Source: 3-1-20CM-4-69-9 sp963833655 (GTDB taxonomy: Bacteria > Actinomycetota > Thermoleophilia > Gaiellales > Gaiellaceae). From it: DNA of 64,000 bases. The notes beneath the pieces are model-generated. The model was given only the letters and a program-made list of their open reading frames with translations. It did no database searches and was not told the DNA's origin. Shown piece by piece: positions 8,477 to 16,023 of this stretch. How positions within the stretch are numbered: the stretch's first letter is position 1; each line of letters starts with the position of its first letter. A program made the translations under genes and the position numbers. Location: the NCBI GenBank assembly GCA_963833655.1, contig CAWHYL010000006.1, forward strand, positions 62,001 through 126,000. The letters are read 5' to 3'.

Positions 8477-8501
8477 GCGGGTTCGAGTCCCGTCGCTCCC
8501 G
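8477..8501 (+). repeat. tRNA 3'-end-like fragment, copy 3
   Basis: The 25 bases from GCGGGTTCGAGTCCC to the acceptor strand are identical to 2579-2603 of copy 1. The bases upstream differ (GGTCATGGAGTC), as if from another tRNA. It lies 12 bases beyond the stop of the convergent gene and 18 bases from the terminator hairpin. Confidence 0.75.
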
Positions 8502-8513
8502 TTCAGCACGCGC

Positions 8514-11500
8514 CTACCGGACTACGAGCTGATCGGCGAGAACGTCCCAGTACGGGTTGTGTTGGAAGTTCTGGACGCGCGCGGAGACGAGGTCGATCTG
8601 GCGGTCGTTCACGAGTGGCAGCCAAGCGGCGCGATCGACGAGCTTACGGTCGATTCGAGCCCACAGCGCGGCCCCGGCGCGCGCGTTGGCCGCCTGAACC
8701 CGGTCTGCATTTCGCATCAGCCGGTCGACCGCGGGGTCGCAGAAGTAGCCATTGTCGTGGGCTCCGCTGCACGACAGCCACAGCGAGACGAAGTTCTCTG
8801 GCGTGGTGTCGATCCAGCCGCTGGGGAGCAGTTGAATGGTGTTCCGAACCGCGGCCGAGAGGCGGTCGAACTGCGCATGGCGAATGAGGCGCACGCGAGT
8901 GCGGTAGCCGAGGCGGCGGAGCACCTTGGCGGTGTAGACGCTGATTGCCGGTGCGATCGACGGGTCGTCGAGCCACCCCCAGACCGTGACGCGATCGCCT
9001 CGCGTGCCGGAGGCCGCGACCAGACGCCTCGCCCGCGCGAGATCCGGCGCGATCCACCGTCCCGAGCTGCTGGGGCTCACCGTATAGGGGCAGTAGCGGC
9101 GGAAGCCGGGAATTCCGGGCGGCAGCACTTGGCAGGTTGGCGTCGCGGCGCTCGCGCCGCCGTAGATGCGCGTGATCGCTCTTCGATCGAGGGCGAAGTT
9201 CACTGCGCGCCGAACTCGGACGTCGTCGAACGGTGGGCGGGTCGTGTTGAGCTGGAAGAAGTCCGTTTCGGTCGTCGGAAACGTGCGCAGCTGACCTGGT
9301 CGACGCGCGGCGACGGCGGCGAGCAGCTGCCCGGGTACGGCGTCGGCCATCCAGTCGGCTGCGCCGCTCTCGACCTCGCGCACCTCTTCGGCGGGTGACG
9401 CCCCGAACCGCCACACGATCTTACTCGGGAAGCCGGCAGGCTGAGCGGCATGCGACCACTCGTGGAAGTACGGGTTGCGGACGTATGTGATCTGCCGTTG
9501 GTTCGCACTCTCGATCTCGTAGGGTCCGGTTCCCGGGATCGGTCTCGGCGGGCTTCGATCGAGCGGTGTTCCCGGCGGCGCGGGAGTCACGAGGCCGCTG
9601 TTGGTGAGCTTGACGAGAAAATCGGGGTCGGCTGTATCGAGGTGGAGCGTGACGGTGCCTGACCGATCGTCGGCGACGACGCCGTGAGACAGATCGCAGT
9701 GGGTGCTGCCGAGGCGAAGACACGCCGCTCCGCCGCTGAGTCCAGACAGGAGAGCGGTGCCGTACGAGCGGAGGTCGAACACACGCTCGAGCGCACGGCG
9801 AAAGTCGCTCGCCTTCACCGTGCGTCCGTCGGAGTACCTGATCCCCGGTCGAAGTCGGAACGTATAGGTCGTCCCGCCGTCCGTCGGGTTCGGGATGGCG
9901 AGCGCGAGGTCGGGAACGATCTGCGTGCCCCCCGGGCCGCTCACGTGGTCGTACGTCACGAGGCCGTCTCCCGTCAGGCCGTCGGCTTGCGGGGGTGGCA
10001 AGTCCTCCTGAAGGGCGGGGTCGACGATGAGCGGACGCGCGTGGACGAGCCGGAGCGTCCCGCCGCGGTGCAGGGCTGCCGGACGAACGCCAACCCAGAT
10101 CCGGCCTCGGAGAACCGCGGCCGCGGTCGGCAGGCCGCCGACGGGCAGAGTCCGCGTGACGACGGCGCGGCGGCTGTCGATGCGCGACATCGTGGAGCCG
10201 AATTCGTTCGCCACCCAGACGGATCCCCGCGTCGCGGCGAGCGCGGTCGGCCCGCTCCCGACCGGAACGACCGCGACGACTGCCCCGCTGACCGGGTCGA
10301 CCTTCGATACCGTCGAGTCGAGGGCGTTGGCCACCCAGAGATGCCCGTCGGCGAGCGTCAGCGCGGACGGTCCCGTCCCGACGTCGATCGTCTCGACCGT
10401 CTGCCCGGAGTCCGCATCAATCTCGGCGACCTCGTTGTGGGCGTAGTCCGCGACCCAGATGCCACGTGCACCGACCACGAGCGCGGACGGACGCAGGTCG
10501 AGCGTCAACGTACGCTGCACAGCGCCGCTGACCGGGTTGACCTCGAACAACAAATCGTCGGTCGCATCCGCCACCCACAGTGCGCCACGGCCAAACGCGA
10601 GAGCGGCGACCTCCGCGCCTCGGAGCGGGATCCTCTGGCTGACCGTCCCGGTCGCCGGATCCACCCGGGCGACGGAGTCACCGAGGACGCTCGACGCCCA
10701 GACGAACCCTCCTCCGATCGCGATCGCTCCCGGGCCTCCCCCGATCGGGATCCTGTCCGCAACGGCACGCCGCGCCGGATCGACCCTGATCAACGACCCG
10801 CTGTTCGCGTCGGCAACCCATAGAGCTCCGCCGCCCGACGCGACCACCGCCGGGGTACCGGGCAGGTCGACCTCGACCGTGCGAGCAGAACCCTGCCCCA
10901 GCCCGACGAGCTCGTTCGAGCGAGCGATCGCCCCTCCGGCGCCGTGCCGGCCGCCGACCAGGACGACGATGCTCGCCGCCGCGGCCGCGGCCGCAATTCC
11001 CGTGGCGAGGGCCGGACGTCTGCTCCGCCGCGTTCGCGCAAGCGGTGGCGCGCCCCGCTCAACGGCCGTCGAGGGAAGGAGTGATGGATCCTGGTTCAGG
11101 ATCCGCTTTTCGAGCTCTTGCAGCGCGACTTCCGGATCGAGCCCAAGCTCCTCTCGCAACCTCGCCTTCGCTCGGCGGAAGACCGCGAGAGCCTCGGTCT
11201 GCCTGCCCGCTCGGTACAGGGCGAGCATCAGCTGCCCGAGGAGGCGCCCTCGGTCTGGATGATCGCGGGCGAGGCCGGCTAGGTCGGCGACGAGCGTCGC
11301 ATCGTCACCGAGCGCGAGGCGCAGCTCGGCCAGCTCCTCGAGGGCGAGCAGGCGACGGTCATCGAGCAGTTCGATCTCGGACGCCGCGAACGGCTCGTAG
11401 ACAAGGTCGGCGAGAGCAGGACCACGCCAGAGAGCGAGCGCCTCGCGGAAGCGCTCGCTTGCAGCCCTCGCGTCGCCGGCCGCGGCAGCAGCCCGACCCT

Positions 11501-11813
11501 GCTCGAGCTGCGTATCGAAGCGTTCGAGATCGAGCTCACCTCGCTCGACGTGGAAGACATAGCCGGGCGGTCGGCGCTCGATTCGCTCGGCGCCGAGCAG
11601 CGTGCGCAAGCGTGAGACGTAGCTGTCGAGCGACCGCTGCGCGCTCCCCGGCGGGCACCCGCCCCACAGGCCCTCGATCAGGCGTTCGCGCGAGATGACC
11701 TCGTTCGCATGCACGGACAGCAGCGCGAGCAGCGCCCGCTGCTTCGGCCCGCCCAACGGCGCCGCTGCGTCGTTGATCCGCACCTCGAGCGGACCCAGCA
11801 CGCAGATCTCCAC
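8514..11813 (-). CDS. Fusion: SARP/BTAD regulator, TM helix, beta-propeller, family 5 substrate-binding domain
   Basis: The protein has 1099 residues. Order: winged helix (about 1-95, VLGPLEV, LGGPKQRALLALL), BTAD (about 100-250), one hydrophobic helix (about 275-295), propeller blades (ALWVADANSGSLIRVDP, LWVANALDSTVSKVDP), then from about 640 an oligopeptide/dipeptide-binding SBP_bac_5 domain (YTFRLRPGIRYSDGRTVKA, PGTGPYEI, FFQLNTTRPPFDDVRVRRA). The topology puts the DNA-binding half inside and the sensing half outside, so it may be a one-protein ligand-responsive regulator. GTG at 11813 begins the conserved fold, and no good ribosome-binding site is seen. Its paralogue is at 1-1505. The ligand is unknown. 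Confidence 0.9.
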   Translation of the reverse strand: MEICVLGPLEVRINDAAAPLGGPKQRALLALLSVHANEVISRERLIEGLWGGCPPGSAQRSLDSYVSRLRTLLGAERIERRPPGYVFHVERGELDLERFDTQLEQGRAAAAAGDARAASERFREALALWRGPALADLVYEPFAASEIELLDDRRLLALEELAELRLALGDDATLVADLAGLARDHPDRGRLLGQLMLALYRAGRQTEALAVFRRAKARLREELGLDPEVALQELEKRILNQDPSLLPSTAVERGAPPLARTRRSRRPALATGIAAAAAAASIVVLVGGRHGAGGAIARSNELVGLGQGSARTVEVDLPGTPAVVASGGGALWVADANSGSLIRVDPARRAVADRIPIGGGPGAIAIGGGFVWASSVLGDSVARVDPATGTVSQRIPLRGAEVAALAFGRGALWVADATDDLLFEVNPVSGAVQRTLTLDLRPSALVVGARGIWVADYAHNEVAEIDADSGQTVETIDVGTGPSALTLADGHLWVANALDSTVSKVDPVSGAVVAVVPVGSGPTALAATRGSVWVANEFGSTMSRIDSRRAVVTRTLPVGGLPTAAAVLRGRIWVGVRPAALHRGGTLRLVHARPLIVDPALQEDLPPPQADGLTGDGLVTYDHVSGPGGTQIVPDLALAIPNPTDGGTTYTFRLRPGIRYSDGRTVKASDFRRALERVFDLRSYGTALLSGLSGGAACLRLGSTHCDLSHGVVADDRSGTVTLHLDTADPDFLVKLTNSGLVTPAPPGTPLDRSPPRPIPGTGPYEIESANQRQITYVRNPYFHEWSHAAQPAGFPSKIVWRFGASPAEEVREVESGAADWMADAVPGQLLAAVAARRPGQLRTFPTTETDFFQLNTTRPPFDDVRVRRAVNFALDRRAITRIYGGASAATPTCQVLPPGIPGFRRYCPYTVSPSSSGRWIAPDLARARRLVAASGTRGDRVTVWGWLDDPSIAPAISVYTAKVLRRLGYRTRVRLIRHAQFDRLSAAVRNTIQLLPSGWIDTTPENFVSLWLSCSGAHDNGYFCDPAVDRLMRNADRVQAANARAGAALWARIDRKLVDRAAWLPLVNDRQIDLVSARVQNFQHNPYWDVLADQLVVR

Positions 11814-11826
11814 AGCTTTAGAAAAG

Positions 11827-11868
11827 CACGTTTTCAACGATTTCTCCACGTTCTCGCAACACGTTCGC
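11827..11868. promoter_or_regulatory. Three CACGTTYKC direct repeats in the divergent promoter region
   Basis: CACGTTTTC (from 11827), CACGTTCTC (from 11847) and CACGTTCGC (from 11860) lie in the 115-base space between the SARP fusion gene and the divergent secreted-protein gene. SARP proteins bind direct repeats upstream of promoters, so this is a candidate operator. The spacings (20 and 13) are not the usual 11 or 22. Confidence 0.4.
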
Positions 11869-11928
11869 GCGAAGCTCACGGGCGCAATCGACGACCCGAA
11901 TGAGGGTCGCCCGTCCGGAGGAGAAGCG

Positions 11929-12465
11929 GTGAAGCGCCCGCCGTTCGCACGACTCAAACGAGGAACTACGAGCTCGCGTATCCGCCGATTGGTGTGCGCG
12001 ACCGCATTTCTGGTGACGGCCGCTGCGCTGACTGCCGTTGCGCCGGTCACAGCCGCCACGAGTCAAGACTTCCACGCCATCTTCCACGACGTCTCGTTCC
12101 AGAACAGCTGCGTTCCACCCATCGTCTTCTGCGGGAGCGGTGTCATCGACGGCTTCGGCCCGGCCGGCACGGTCGTGCGGGTGACGCGCAACGTCCCGAT
12201 CCCGGGCACCGCCTGCGCGGACGTCGCGGGCGTGCGCCAGATGACTCTCGACGACGGCGGCGGCGCCCTCGTCTCACCGTTCACCGGCACCCGGTGCCCG
12301 CTCGGCGACGGAGGGCACGCCAACACCGTCGAGTTCACCTGGACGATCGACGGCACCGCCAGCAGCGGCGTCTTCGCCGGCAGCAGCGGAACCGGCATCG
12401 GCCGCAACGTGACCGCCGGCAACGTCCAGGTCGTTTCCCTCACCGGCACGACCACCCTCGCCTGA
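11929..12465 (+). CDS. Secreted protein of unknown function
   Basis: The protein has 178 residues. Its N-terminus is basic (KRPPFARLKRG) before a signal-peptide hydrophobic core (LVCATAFLVTAAALTAVAPVTA). The mature part has four cysteines in two likely pairs (NSCVPPIVFCGSG; GTACADV to GTRCPLG). GGAGGAG is well placed before the GTG. It is followed 14 bases later by another secreted-protein gene, and both may be targets of the divergent SARP fusion. No family recognised; a compact beta-sandwich is likely. Confidence 0.78.
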   Translation: MKRPPFARLKRGTTSSRIRRLVCATAFLVTAAALTAVAPVTAATSQDFHAIFHDVSFQNSCVPPIVFCGSGVIDGFGPAGTVVRVTRNVPIPGTACADVAGVRQMTLDDGGGALVSPFTGTRCPLGDGGHANTVEFTWTIDGTASSGVFAGSSGTGIGRNVTAGNVQVVSLTGTTTLA

Positions 12466-12479
12466 AGGAGGAGAACAAG

Positions 12480-13007
12480 ATGCTGAAGAAACGAGCTCTC
12501 GTCGCAGCCCTGGTGCTGGCGGCCTCAGTCGTCCTCGGAGCTTTCGCGTCGAACGCCAGCGCGGCCGCGCCGGTCGACCAGGGCCAGTTCCGCTTCGACT
12601 CCGGCCCGTACGCGTCGAACCTCTGTGGGATCGACGGGACCGAGGACGATGTTGTCGTCGGATCGTTCGTCGCGTTCGCAAGCGGCTTCAACGTCAACCC
12701 GGCCAATGCGGCCAGCACATTCACCGCGACGGCGAGCGGAAAGACGGTCGAGTTCCGGATGGCCGGGAATGTGATCGTGCAGCCGCCGATCGACAACGGG
12801 GACGGCACGTTCACCCAGTACATCACCGTCACCGGAACCTCTTCGATCTACAAGCTCGTCAACGGCCCGGTGATCGTGAAAGACATCGGCTCGATCACCT
12901 TCGCGTCTGAGTTCGACAGCCAGGGAAACGACCTCGGGTTCAGCGTGGTCAAGGTCGCGGGCCCGCGCGCACCCGGGTGCGACGCGATCGTCGCGGCGCT
13001 GACGTGA
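12480..13007 (+). CDS. Secreted protein of unknown function
   Basis: The protein has 175 residues. The signal peptide (KKRALVAALVLAASVVLGAF) ends near ASNASA-AAP. The mature domain has two cysteines far apart (NLCGIDG near the start and APGCDAI near the end), probably closing a beta-sandwich. AAGGAGGAG stands just upstream. It resembles its neighbour at 11929 in overall plan (secreted, two ends joined by cysteines) but not clearly in sequence. It is a likely co-transcribed partner. Confidence 0.8.
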   Translation: MLKKRALVAALVLAASVVLGAFASNASAAAPVDQGQFRFDSGPYASNLCGIDGTEDDVVVGSFVAFASGFNVNPANAASTFTATASGKTVEFRMAGNVIVQPPIDNGDGTFTQYITVTGTSSIYKLVNGPVIVKDIGSITFASEFDSQGNDLGFSVVKVAGPRAPGCDAIVAALT

Positions 13008-13079
13008 GCGTGGCTGCTCGTCGCTCGGCGCCCTTTCGTCGCCGGAAGGTCGGGGCAACGCGTGGTTCCCGCTGAGACG

Positions 13080-13350
13080 TACTGGGTAGGAGCGAGCACT
13101 CGCAGACCCAACGTCTCGGCGGCAGCGGACATGCGACCGTCGCACGTGACAAGCACATCCAGCTCGTCGGCGATCTCGAGTGCAGTTGCGAGCTGACGCG
13201 CGCCGAGCGACCGCAGCGCACGCACGACCTCGACTTCGACGACGGCGCTGGCGACCTGATCAGGGTCCTCCCTCTGCAGAGCGCGAAGCGCGGCACTCTC
13301 CGGCTTCCGGCGACAAGCCTCACGAGCGCCGAAGAATCGATGTAGATCAG
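13080..13350 (-). pseudogene. Degenerate VapC-like PIN-domain toxin
   Basis: Reading leftward, IYIDSSALVRLV (PIN strand 1 with the first Asp) is followed by a shift of frame, then KPESAALRALQRED and VASAVVEVEVVRALRSLGA. This jumps directly to RQLATALEIADELDVLVTCD and LGLRVLAP. About 40 residues of the normal domain, including the DAIHLATA aspartate, are missing, and there is no stop. A frameshift plus an internal deletion make it inactive. No antitoxin gene precedes it. It occupies most of the gap from 13008 to 13418. Confidence 0.72.
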
Positions 13351-13418
13351 GCGCGGTCGTCGCGCGACTCGTCCGGAGATCCTCAGACCCGGGTCTCAAC
13401 GCGGTCGTTCGCATCGGC

Positions 13419-14513
13419 TCAGGGCACGAGCACGAGCTTTCCCTTCGCCGCCGAGGTCTCGAGCAGCTCGTGCGCGCGGCGCGCGTCGGCCAGTGGCAGG
13501 CGCTCCGCCACAACCGGGTGGATTTCCCCGCGGCGGAGCAGATCGAGCAGCGCGCCGAAGTCCTCGCGGAACCATTCCGGGTCGCGGGGACCTCCACCGA
13601 CCGGAAGCGGCCGGCGACTTCCCAGCGGGACTACTTGGTGGCCCTCCCGCAACTTCTGGATACGGTAGGCCGACACCCGCCGGCGGGGCGAGAGCAACCC
13701 CCAAAGCGCGACGGCCGCGGTCGCCGCGTACCACTCGATCCAGCCTCGCCGACTCTTGTGCCCATGAACTAGCGTCGCCGAGTGGCCGAAGACGACCAGC
13801 CGTCCTCCAGGCCGTAGCGCGCGGAAGGACCGAAGCGACAGCACGCCGCCGAGCCCGTCGAGCACGACGTCCACGCCCTTTCCTGGCAGCTCGCGCACGC
13901 GCGCCAGGAAGTCCTCATGTTGGTAGTCGATCGCTACGGCACCGAGCCGCTCGACGGCCGAGCGGTCGCGAGCTGAACACGTCCCATAGAGGCGGGCGCC
14001 GGCCAGTGCGCCGAGCTCGAGCACCGCAGCGCCCACCCTGCCGGCCGCGCCGTGGACGAGCACCGTCTCGCCGGCCTTGACCTCGGCCGAGCGGTGCAGC
14101 AGCTGGTAGGCGGTCATGTACGTCAGCACGAGGCTGACGACTTCTGCGGGATCGAGGTCGTCAGGCACCACAACCGCGTTCTCCTCCAGCACGCAAACGC
14201 GCTCCGCGTCGGCGCCCCAGACCGTCAGCGAGGCGATCCGGTCTCCCACGCGCAGCCTCGTGCAGCCCTGGCCGACCTCCTCGACGACGCCGACAAGGTC
14301 GTAGCCAGGCGTGAACGGCGGCTTCGGCACGCCGAGATACGCGCCGGCGCGCAGCTGCGCATCGGTGAACGACACGCCGGCGGCGAGAACCTTCACGCGG
14401 ACCTCGCCCGGCCCCGGCCGCGGTACGACATCGTCCACCACCTTCAGGACATCGGGACCTCCGAAGTGATCGACGACGACACGCTTCATCCGTTCCTGTG
14501 TCGCAGAACTCAT
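13419..14513 (-). CDS. Medium-chain quinone oxidoreductase-type reductase
   Basis: The protein has 364 residues. It has the GroES-like domain (PGPGEVRVKVLAAGVSFTD, PGYDLVGVVEEVG) and a Rossmann domain with VLVHGAAGRVGAAVLELG. The zinc-ligand cysteines of alcohol dehydrogenases are absent, so it belongs to the zinc-free quinone reductase/enoyl reductase branch that uses NADPH. AGGAGG lies just upstream of the chosen ATG; the frame is open further upstream but lacks support there. A stretch GWIEWYAATAAVALWGLLS is an unusual hydrophobic insertion. Substrate unknown. Confidence 0.88.
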   Translation of the reverse strand: MSSATQERMKRVVVDHFGGPDVLKVVDDVVPRPGPGEVRVKVLAAGVSFTDAQLRAGAYLGVPKPPFTPGYDLVGVVEEVGQGCTRLRVGDRIASLTVWGADAERVCVLEENAVVVPDDLDPAEVVSLVLTYMTAYQLLHRSAEVKAGETVLVHGAAGRVGAAVLELGALAGARLYGTCSARDRSAVERLGAVAIDYQHEDFLARVRELPGKGVDVVLDGLGGVLSLRSFRALRPGGRLVVFGHSATLVHGHKSRRGWIEWYAATAAVALWGLLSPRRRVSAYRIQKLREGHQVVPLGSRRPLPVGGGPRDPEWFREDFGALLDLLRRGEIHPVVAERLPLADARRAHELLETSAAKGKLVLVP

Positions 14514-14649
14514 CGCTCCTCCTTTGCGACAACTCGCAAGGGCAAGTCTCCTGTGGCCGGCTGCCATCACTGCACGGGCGCGACGCGCGCGTCATCGGTA
14601 GAAGGACTGCGCGGCAGTCAGCGTTTTCTACGGATTGAGGACTTCTGGT

Positions 14650-14673
14650 GCGGGCTCGAGTCCCGCCGCTCCA
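14650..14673 (+). repeat. tRNA 3'-end-like fragment, copy 4
   Basis: GCGGGCTCGAGTCCCGC (14650-14666) makes a perfect five-pair T-arm, followed by CGCTCCA. It is the most diverged of the four copies and lies 23 bases upstream of the GTG of the winged-helix gene, in the divergent gap with the reductase gene. Confidence 0.7.
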
Positions 14674-14696
14674 GTTCGCACTAGAGTGCGCCGGCG

Positions 14697-15812
14697 GTGA
14701 TCGAGCTGTCGTGGGACCAGGTGCTCGCGTTCCGACTCGAGCGGCATTTCCTGACGAAGCTCGCGCCGAGAGGGAAAGTCTTGTCGGTCGCGAGCGCAGT
14801 CTGCGGACTGCACGCACAGGTGGCGTCTTCGCCGGAACTTGCTCTGTGGGCACGCATCGAAGGGCTCGTGCCAGGCACCGTCAAGCGTGCGCTGGAGGAG
14901 GAGAGGACGCTCGTCCGGACCTGGACCATCCGCGACACGGTGCACTTGGTGCCCGCCGACGATCTTTCTTTGTACGTCGCGGTGCTGCGTCCGCGTGCGC
15001 AAGGTCCGAGCGACGGCTGGCTCCGCCAGCGCCGCGTGACGCGCGAGCAGTACGAGGCGATCGTGGAGAACGTCCCGCGTGCACTCGACGGACGGCCGCG
15101 GACGCGCGAGTGGCTCGCGGATCGTCTCGCCGAGCTCGCGGGGCCGGACGTGCGCGAGCCTGCGCTCGAGAGCTGGGGCGGAGTGCTCAAGGTGTCCGCG
15201 CACCTCGGCGACCTCTGCTTCGGACCGAGCCGCGACCGGAACATCACGTTCGTGCGTCCCGAACGGTGGCTACGGCGGCCGCTACGCACGATGGATCCGC
15301 TGGGAGCACGACGCGAGTTCGTTCGCCGCATGCTCGGGGCATACGGGGTCGCCAGCTACGACGACATCTACCGCTGGCTGGAGAGCTCCCGGATCGCGAA
15401 GGAGTTGGTCGAAGCGAGTCGCGACGAGCTCGTGGAGGTCGACGTCGAGGGACGTGCCGCCTGGGCGCACGGGCGAGACATCGAGACGCTGACGTTGCGC
15501 CGCCGACCCAGCGGTCTGCATCTGCTGCCCGCGTTCGACCCGTACCTCATGGCTCCGCGCCCGCGCGAGGGATTCGTTGCGCCCGAGCAGCTGCGCCGCG
15601 TGTTCCGCCCGCAGGGCCGAGTCACGTCCGTCGTGCTGGTCGACGGACACGCTGCGGGCGTCTGGTCGCACGAGCAAAAAAAGGAGCGGGTTCGCGTCGC
15701 AGTCGAGCTGTTCACCGAGCCGAGCTCGAGCGTCCGAAAGGCCTTGGCCGACGAGGTCGAGAGGTTCGCTGCCTTCCTGGGTGGCACCGCGGAACTTTCC
15801 GTCGCCGCTTGA
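14697..15812 (+). CDS. AlkZ-like winged-helix DNA-binding protein
   Basis: The protein has 371 residues. The pattern VCGLHAQVASSPELALWAR, then TLVRTWTIRDTVHLVPADD, and a late LLPAFDPYLMA match the HTH_42 family of tandem winged helices that includes the DNA glycosylase AlkZ, which unhooks crosslinks and azinomycin adducts. AlkZ-type enzymes use a QxQ or QxD motif; the HAQ segment is in the right region, but activity cannot be confirmed. The start is GTG with no clear ribosome-binding site. It stands alone. Confidence 0.8.
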   Translation: MIELSWDQVLAFRLERHFLTKLAPRGKVLSVASAVCGLHAQVASSPELALWARIEGLVPGTVKRALEEERTLVRTWTIRDTVHLVPADDLSLYVAVLRPRAQGPSDGWLRQRRVTREQYEAIVENVPRALDGRPRTREWLADRLAELAGPDVREPALESWGGVLKVSAHLGDLCFGPSRDRNITFVRPERWLRRPLRTMDPLGARREFVRRMLGAYGVASYDDIYRWLESSRIAKELVEASRDELVEVDVEGRAAWAHGRDIETLTLRRRPSGLHLLPAFDPYLMAPRPREGFVAPEQLRRVFRPQGRVTSVVLVDGHAAGVWSHEQKKERVRVAVELFTEPSSSVRKALADEVERFAAFLGGTAELSVAA

Positions 15813-16023
15813 CCACACACCTCACTCGGCGTTCCAGCTCCCCGAGCACCCCGACGACGGCGCTCGGATCGTGCGAGCTCTTCGCATCGCCGGGCGCCGC
15901 CTTGTCCGCCATCGCTGTGGCTCCGATCCACCGCTTGGCGCGTGCCGCGAGCCGGTCGAGATTCAGGAAGCGGCCAACTCCCACGATATTGATCGGTACG
16001 GCGGCCGTGCGTCTTGTCGTACG
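15813..16023. other. Intergenic gap, no supported gene
   Basis: This space lies between two convergent genes. A minus-strand frame (IVGVGRFLNLDRLAARAKRW...) is open through most of it but has no ribosome-binding site or recognisable family and runs into the neighbouring gene, so I do not call it. Confidence 0.4.

Noticed and set aside
12949..13323. An intact 124-codon gene in the VapC remnant
   Set aside because: The PIN motif pieces fall in two frames, and this frame carries only the first few conserved residues.
2568..14673. Complete tRNA genes at the T-arm-like sites
   Set aside because: No acceptor 5' strand, D-arm or anticodon arm can be placed at the correct distance upstream of any of the four.
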